DNA from: Mixophyes australis
Lineage: Eukaryota; Chordata; Amphibia; Anura; Limnodynastidae
DNA: 64,000 nucleotides
Assembly: GCA_036250195.1 (NCBI GenBank)
Contig: JAVHZZ010000075.1
Coordinates: forward strand, 186,001 to 250,000
Direction of reading: 5' to 3'
In this document: piece after piece, positions 56,586 to 64,000 of the stretch
How the letters are laid out: every line of letters begins with the position of its first letter
Position numbering within the stretch: the stretch's first letter is position 1
Notes under the pieces: model-generated
The model's input: only the letters and a program-made list of their open reading frames with translations
Told to the model about the DNA's origin: nothing
Databases searched by the model: none
Program-made: the position numbers and the translations under genes

Positions 56586-59500
56586 ATAAAACAAAAATAA
56601 GTATAAAAATAAGAATAAGAAAAAAAAGTATAAAAATAAGAATAAGTAAAAATAAGTATAAAAATAAGAATAAAACAAAAATACATATAAAAATAAGAAT
56701 AAGTAAAAAAATAAGTACAAAAATAAGAATAAAAAAAAGTATAAAATTAAGAATAAGTATAAAAATAAGTATAAAAATAAGAATAAAAAAAAATTAGTAT
56801 AAAAATAAGAATAAGTATAAAAATAAGTATAAAAATAAGAATAAAAAAAAAATTAGTATAAGAATAAGTATAAAAATAAGTATAAAAATAAGAATAAAAA
56901 AAAATTAGTATAAAAATAAGAATAAGTATAAAAATAAGTATAAAAATAAGAATAAAACAAAAATAAGTATAAAAATAAGAATAAACAAAAATAAGTATAA
57001 AAATTAAAAAAAATGTATTAAAATAAGTATAAAAATCAGAATAAGTATAAAAATAAGAATAAAACAAAAAGTATAAGAATAAGTATAATAATAAGTATAA
57101 AAATGAGAATAAAACAAAAATACATATAAAAATAAGAATAAGTAAAAAAATAAGTACAAAAATAAGAATAAAAAAAAAGTATAAAATTAAGAATAAGTAT
57201 AAAAATAAGTATAAAAATAAGAATAAAAAAAAATTAGTATAAGAATAAGTATAAAAATAAGTATAAAAATAAGAATAAAAAAAAAAATTAGTATAAAAAT
57301 AAGAATAAGTACAAAAATAAGTATAAAAATAAGAATAAAACAAAAATAAGTATAGAAATAAGAATAAGAAAAAAAAGTATAAAAATAAGAATAAGTATAA
57401 AAATAAGTATAAAAATAAGAATAAAATAAAAATAAGTATAAAAATAAGAATAAAAAAAAATAGTATAAAAATAAGAATAAAACAAAAATAAGTATAAAAA
57501 TAAGAATAAACAAAAAGGATAAAAATAAGAATAAGTATAAAAATAAGAATAAAAAAAGTATAAAAATAAGAATAAGTATAAAAATAAGTATAAAAATAAG
57601 TATAAAAAAAAATTTGTATAAAAATAAGAATAAGTATAAAAATAAGAATAAAACAAAAATAAGTATAAAAATAAGAATAAAAAAAATAAGTATAAAAATA
57701 AGAATAAAACACAAATAAGTATAAAAATAAGAATAATAAAAGGATACAAATAAGAATAAGTATAAAAATTAGAATAAGTATAAAAATAAGAATAAAAAAA
57801 AGTATAAAAATAAGAATAAGTATAAAAATAAGTATAAAAATAAGAATAAAACAAAAATAAGTATAAAAATAAGAATAAACAAAAATAAGTATAAAAATAA
57901 GAATAAAAAAATTTGTATAAAAATAAGTATAAGTATAAAAATAAGTATAAAAATAAGAATAAAAAAAAAGTATAAGAATAAGTATAATAATAAGTATAAA
58001 AATAAGAAAAAAACAAAAATACATATAAAAATAAGAATAAGTATAAAAATAAGAATAAAATAAAAATAAGTATAAAAATAAGAATAAACAAAAAGTATAA
58101 AAATAAGTATAAAAATAAGAATAAAAAAAAAATTAGTATAAAAATAAGAATAAAAGAAATTAGTATAAAAATAAGAATAAGTATAAAAATAAGTATAAAA
58201 ATAAGAATAAAAAAAAAAATTAGTATAAGAATAAGTATAAAAATAAGTGTAAAAATAAGAATAAAAAAAAAAAAGTATAAAAATAAGAATAAGTATAAAA
58301 ATAAGTATAAAAATAATAATAAAACAAAAATTAGTATAAAAATAAGAATAAGTATAAAAATAAGTATAAAAATAAGAATAAAACAAAAATAAGTATAAAA
58401 ATAAGAATAAACAAAAATAAGTATAAAAATAAAAAAAAATGTATTAAAATAAGTATAAAAATCAGAATAAGTATAAAAATAAGAATAAAACAAAAATAAG
58501 TATAAAAATAAGAATAAGAAAAAAAAGTATAAAAATAAGAATAAGTAAAAATAAGTACAAAAATAAGAATAAAAAAAAGTATAAAATTAAGAATAAGTAT
58601 TAAAAATAAGTATAAAAATAAGAATAAAAAAAAATTAGTATAAAAATAAGAATAAGTATAAAAATAAGTATAAAAATAAGAATAAAAAAAAAAATTAGTA
58701 TAAGAATAAGTATAAAAATAAGTATAAAAATAAGAATAAAAAAAAAATTAGTATAAAAATAAGAATAAGTATAAAAATAAGTATAAAAATAAGAATAAAA
58801 CAAAAATAAGTATAAAAATAAGAATAAGAAAAAAAAGTATAAAAATAAGAATAAGAAAAAATAAGTATAAAAATAAGAATAAAAAAAATGAGTATAAAAA
58901 TAAGAATAAACAAAAAGTATAAGAATAAGTATAATAATAAGTATAAAAATAAGAATAAAACAAAAATACATATAAAAATAAGAATAAGTAAAAAAATAAG
59001 TACAAAAATAAGAATAAAAAAAAGTATAAAATTAAGAATAAGTATAAAAATAAGTATAAAAATATGAATAAAAAAAAAGTATAAGAATAAGTATAATAAT
59101 AAGTATAAAAATAAGAAAAAAACAAAAATACATATAAAAATAAGAATAAGTATAAAAATAAGAATAAAATAAAAATAAGTATAAAAATAAGAATAAAAAA
59201 AAATAGTATAAAAATAAGAATAAAACAAAAATAAGTATAAAAATAAGAATAAACAAAAAGGATAAAAATAAGAATAAGTATAAAAATAAGAATAAAATAA
59301 AAATAAGTATAAAAATAAGAATAAAAAAAAATAGTATAAAAATAAGAATAAAACAAAAATAAGTATAAAAAATAAGAATAAACAAAAAGGATAAAAATAA
59401 GAATAAGTATAAAAATAAGAATAAAAAAGTATAAAAATAAGAATAAGTATAAAAATAAGTATAAAAATAAGTATAAAAAAAAATTAGTATAAAAATAAGA

Positions 59501-59978
59501 ATAAGTATAAAAATAAGTATAAAAATAAGAATAAGTATAAAAATAAGAATAAAACAAAAATAAGTATAAAAATAAGAATAAAAAAAATAAGTATAAAAAT
59601 AAGAATAAAACACAAATAAGTATAAAAATAAGAATAATAAAAGGATACAAATAAGAATAAGTATAAAAATTAGAATAAGTATAAAAATAAGAATAAAAAA
59701 AAGTATAAAAATAAGAATAAGTATAAAAATAAGTATAAAAATAAGAATAAAACAAAAATAAGTATAAAAATAAGAATAAACAAAAATAAGTATAAAAATA
59801 AGAATAAAAAAAATTGTATAAAAATAAGTATAAGTATAAAAATAAGTATAAAAATAAGAATAAAAAAAAAGTATAAGAATAAGTATAATAATAAGTATAA
59901 AAATAAGAAAAAAACAAAAATACATATAAAAATAAGAATAAGTAAAAAAATAAGTATAAAAATAAGAATAAAAAAAAA

Positions 59979-62300
59979 TTAGTATAAGAATAAGTATAAA
60001 AATAAGTATAAAAATAAGAATAAAAAAAAATTAGTATAAAAATAAGAATAAGTACAAAAATAAGTATAAAAATAAGAATAAAACAAAAATAAGTATAGAA
60101 ATAAGAATAAGAAAAAAAAGTATAAAAATAAGAATAAGTATAAAAATAAGTATAAAAATAAGAATAAAAAAAAAATTAGTATAAAAATAAGAATAAAAGA
60201 AATTAGTATAAAAATAAGAATAAGTATAAAAATAAGTATAAAAATAAGAATAAAAAAAAAAATTAGTATAAGAATAAGTATAAAAATAAGTGTAAAAATA
60301 AGAATAAAAAAAAAAGTATAAAAATAAGAATAAGTATAAAAATAAGTATAAAAATAATAATAAAACAAAAATAAGTATAAAAATAAGAATAAGTATAAAA
60401 ATAAGTATAAAAATAAGAATAAAACAAAAATAAGTATAAAAATAAGAATAAACAAAAATAAGTATAAAAATAAGAATAAAAAAAATTGTATAAAAATAAG
60501 AATAAGTATAAAAATAAGAATAAAAAAATAATTAGTATAAAAATAGGAATAAGTATAAAAATAAGTATAAAAATAAAAATGTATAAAAATAAGTATAAGT
60601 ATAAAAATAAGTATAAAAATAATAATAAAACAAAAATAAGTATAAAAATAAGAATAAGTATAAAAATAAGTATAAAAATAAGAATAAAACAAAAATAAGT
60701 ATAAAAATAAGAATAAACAAAAATAAGTATAAAAATAAGAATAAAAAAAATTGTATAAAAATAAGAATAAGTATAAAAATAAGAATAAAAAAATAATTAG
60801 TATAAAAATAGGAATAAGTATAAAAATAAGTATAAAAATAAAAATGTATAAAAATAAGTATAAGTATAAAAATAAGTATAAAAATATGAATAAAAAAAAG
60901 TATAAGAATAAGTATAATAATAAGTATAAAAATAAGAAAAAAACAAAAATACATATAAAAATAAGAATAAGTATAAAAATAAGAATAAAATAAAAATAAG
61001 TATAAAAATAAGAATAAAAGAAATTAGTATAAAAATAAGAATAAGTATAAAAATAAGTATAAAAATAAGAATAAAAAAAAAAATTAGTATAAGAATAAGT
61101 ATAAAAATAAGTGTAAAAATAAGAATAAAAAAAAAAGTATAAAAATAAGAATAAGTATAAAAATAAGTATAAAAATAATAATAAAACAAAAATAAGTATA
61201 AAAATAAGAATAAGTATAAAAATAAGTATAAAAATAAGAATAAAACAAAAATAAGTATAAAAATAAGAATAAACAAAAATAAGTATAAAAATAAGAATAA
61301 AAAAAATTGTATAAAAATAAGAATAAGTATAAAAATAAGAATAAAAAAATAATTAGTATAAAAATAGGAATAAGTATAAAAATAAGTATAAAAATAAAAA
61401 TGTATAAAAATAAGTATAAGTATAAAAATAAGTATAAAAATAATAATAAAACAAAAATAAGTATAAAAATAAGAATAAGTATAAAAATAAGTATAAAAAT
61501 AAGAATAAAACAAAAATAAGTATAAAAATAAGAATAAACAAAAATAAGTATAAAAATAAGAATAAAAAAAATTGTATAAAAATAAGAATAAGTATAAAAA
61601 TAAGAATAAAAAAATAATTAGTATAAAAATAGGAATAAGTATAAAAATAAGTATAAAAATAAAAATGTATAAAAATAAGTATAAGTATAAAAATAAGTAT
61701 AAAAATATGAATAAAAAAAAGTATAAGAATAAGTATAATAATAAGTATAAAAATAAGAAAAAAACAAAAATACATATAAAAATAAGAATAAGTATAAAAA
61801 TAAGAATAAAATAAAAATAAGTATAAAAATAAGAATAAAAAAAAATAGTATAAAAATAAGAATAAAACAAAAATAAGTATAAAAATAAGAATAAACAAAA
61901 AGGATAAAAATAAGAATAAGTATAAAAATAAGAATAAAATAAAAATAAGTATAAAAATAAGAATAAAAAAGTATAAAAATAAGAATAAGTATAAAAATAA
62001 GTATAAAAATAAGTATAAAAAAAAATTAGTATAAAAATAAGAATAAGTATAAAAATAAGAATAAAACAAAAATAAGTATAAAAATAAGAATAAACAAAAA
62101 ATACTATAAAAATAAGAATAAGTATAAAAATAACTATAAAAATAAGAATAAAAAAAGTATAAGAATAAGAATAAGTATAAAAATAAGTATAAAAATAAGA
62201 ATAAAAAAAAAATTAGTATAAAAATAAGAATAAAAGAAATTAGTATAAAAATAAGAATAAGTATAAAAATAAGTATAAAAATAATAATAAAACAAAAATA
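59979..62300. repeat. Satellite block with 821-bp partial tandem
   Basis: Landmarks at 60486 and 61307 are 821 bp apart, and each starts a 265-bp pair (60486/60751 and 61307/61572). The same 265-bp pair is found at 17753/18018, 52056/52321 and 54799/55064. Confidence 0.7.
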
Positions 62301-62388
62301 AGTATAAAAATAAGAATAAACAAAAATAAGTATAAAAATTAAAAAATATGTATTAAAATAAGTATAAAAATCAGAATAAGTATAAAAA

Positions 62389-64000
62389 TTAGTATAAAAA
62401 TAAGAATAAAATAAAAATAAGTATAAAAATAAGAATAAAAAAAAATAGTATAAAAATAAGAATAAAACAAATATAAGTATAAAAATAAGAATAAACAAAA
62501 AGGATAAAAATAAGAATAAGTATAAAAATAAGAATAAAAAAAGTATAAAAATAAGAATAAGTATAAAAATAAGAATAAAACAAAAATAAGTATAAAAATA
62601 AGAATAAAAAAAAATAAGTATAAAAATAAGAATAAAACACAAATAAGTATAAAAATAAGAATAAAAAAAGGATAAAAATAAGAATAAGTATAAAAATTAG
62701 AATAAGTATAAAAATAAGAATAAAAAAAAGTATAAAATTAAGAATAAGTATAAAAATAAGTATAAAAATAAGAATAAAAAAAAATTAGTATAAAAATAAG
62801 AATAAGTATAAAAATAAGTATAAAAATAAGAATAAAAAAAAAAATTAGTATAAGAATAAGTATAAAAATAAGTATAAAAATAAGAATAAAACAAAAATAA
62901 GTATAAAAATAAGAATAAAACAAAAATAAGTATAAAAATAAGAATAAGAAAAAAAAGTATAAAAATAAGAATAAGTAAAAATAAGTATAAAAATAAGAAT
63001 AAAAAAAATTAGTATAAAAATAAGAATAAACAAAAAGTATAAGAATAAGTATAATAATAAGTATAAAAATAAGAATAAAACAAAAATACATATAAAAATA
63101 AGAATAAGTAAAAAAATAAGTACAAAAATAAGAATAAAAAAAAAAATTTGTATAAGAATAAGTATAAAAATAAGTATAAAAATAAGAATAAAAAAAAATT
63201 AGTATAAAAATAAGAATAAGTATAAAAATAAGTATAAAAATAAGAATAAAACAAAAATAAGTATAAAAAAAAGAATAAACAAAAATAAGTATAAAAATAA
63301 AAAAAAATGTATTAAAATAAGTATAAAAATCAGAATAAGTATAAAAATAAGAATAAAACAAAAATAAGTATAAAAATAAGAATAAGAAAAAAAAGTATAT
63401 AAATAAGAATAAGTAAAAATAAGTATAAAAATAAGAATAAAAAAAATTAGTATAAAAATAAGAATAAACAAAAAGTATAAGAATAAGTATAATAATAAGT
63501 ATAAAAATAAGAATAAAACAAAAATACATATAAAAATAAGAATAAGTAAAAAAATAAGTACAAAAATAAGAATAAAAAAAAGTATAAAATTAAGAATAAG
63601 TATAAAAATAAGTATAAAAATAAGAATAAAAAAAAATTAGTATAAAAATAAGAATAAGTATAAAAATAAGTATAAAAATAAGAATAAAAAAAAAAATTAG
63701 TATAAGAATAAGTATAAAAATAAGTATAAAAATAAGAATAAAAAAAAAATTAGTATAAAAATAAGTATAAAAATCAGAATAAGTATAAAAATAAGAATAA
63801 AACAAAAATAAGTATAAAAATAAGAATAAGAAAAAAAGTATAAAAATAAGAATAAGTAAAAATAAGTATAAAAATAAGAATAAAAAAAAAGTATAAAATT
63901 AAGAATAAGTATAAAAATAAGTATAAAATTAAGAATAAAAAAAAATTAGTATAAGAATAAGTATAAAAATAAGTATAAAAATAAGAATAAAAAAAAAAAT
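62389..64000. repeat. Satellite block matching about 19015-20626
   Basis: The offset is 43374 bp, and rare variants are shared, such as gtatataaataag near 63396 and 20022. The block is cut by the window end. Confidence 0.7.

Larger units (their letters stand above)
50002..64000. repeat. A-rich hexamer-based satellite, right block
   Basis: The same hexamers, the same strand polarity and the same higher-order blocks occur as on the left of the insertion. The first 1.5 kb follow 26065-27500 with small indels, for example a 30-bp unit present near 50476-50505 but absent near 26545. No gene or unrelated insertion was seen to the end of the window. Confidence 0.95.

Noticed and set aside
1..64000. 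Origin in a very AT-rich protist or organelle genome
   Set aside because: The PLE insertion has ordinary base composition and a PLE type familiar from vertebrates; only the satellite is extreme.

Overview
The window is eukaryotic. About 45 kb is an A-rich hexamer-derived satellite (1-30891 and 50002-64000). It is interrupted by one 19.1 kb composite insertion of a Penelope-like retroelement (PLE) at 30892-49987. No cellular gene, tRNA or rRNA was found. The encoded reverse transcriptase carries a C-terminal GIY-YIG endonuclease, and the element has a hammerhead-ribozyme-like motif in its terminal region. That combination suggests a vertebrate, most likely an amphibian, but the species assignment is inference from general knowledge of where such PLEs are abundant.

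The satellite is built from three related hexamers (AAGTAT, AAAAAT, AAGAAT) combined into 12- and 18-bp units. These are organised into higher-order repeats: a 274-bp unit near 2.1-2.87 kb, a 961-bp unit at 3.38-6.34 kb, a 550-bp unit at 22.3-24.3 kb and again near 28.1-28.9 kb, and a 265-bp pair that recurs five times. Multi-kilobase blocks are shared across the window. The long minus-strand reading frames in it (up to about 620 codons of F/I/L/Y/S/T) follow from the motif having no stop codon in any minus-strand frame. They are not genes.

The PLE monomer is 4923 bp. It consists of ORF1 (438 aa, putative nucleic-acid-binding accessory protein), ORF2 (770 aa, PLE reverse transcriptase with cysteine cluster and GIY-YIG endonuclease) and a 1294-bp intergenic region. 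ORF2 overlaps ORF1 by one base in a TGATG stop/start. The intergenic region holds a CCAAT/TATA promoter, a type I hammerhead-like ribozyme, an AATAAA signal and the leader of the next unit.

The insertion has two outward-facing arms. The left arm (minus strand, 30892-42570) contains two complete monomers plus a 5'-truncated third. The right arm (plus strand, 42572-49987) contains a 5'-truncated unit plus one complete monomer. The arms meet head to head at 42570/42572 with one extra T. The composite is bounded by a 13-15 bp target-site duplication, and uninterrupted copies of the same satellite site exist elsewhere in the window (7120, 15009 and 26050). The satellite has the same polarity on both sides. 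The simplest reading is one very recent insertion of two tandem-multimer cDNAs joined at their 5' ends. No coding difference was seen between the element copies.

How the parts may work together (inference): the promoter drives a transcript that can run through tandem units. The hammerhead motif could cut it into 4923-nt monomers. ORF1 and ORF2 would be translated from one mRNA by termination-reinitiation. The endonuclease would nick AT-rich target DNA and the reverse transcriptase would copy the RNA from the nick.
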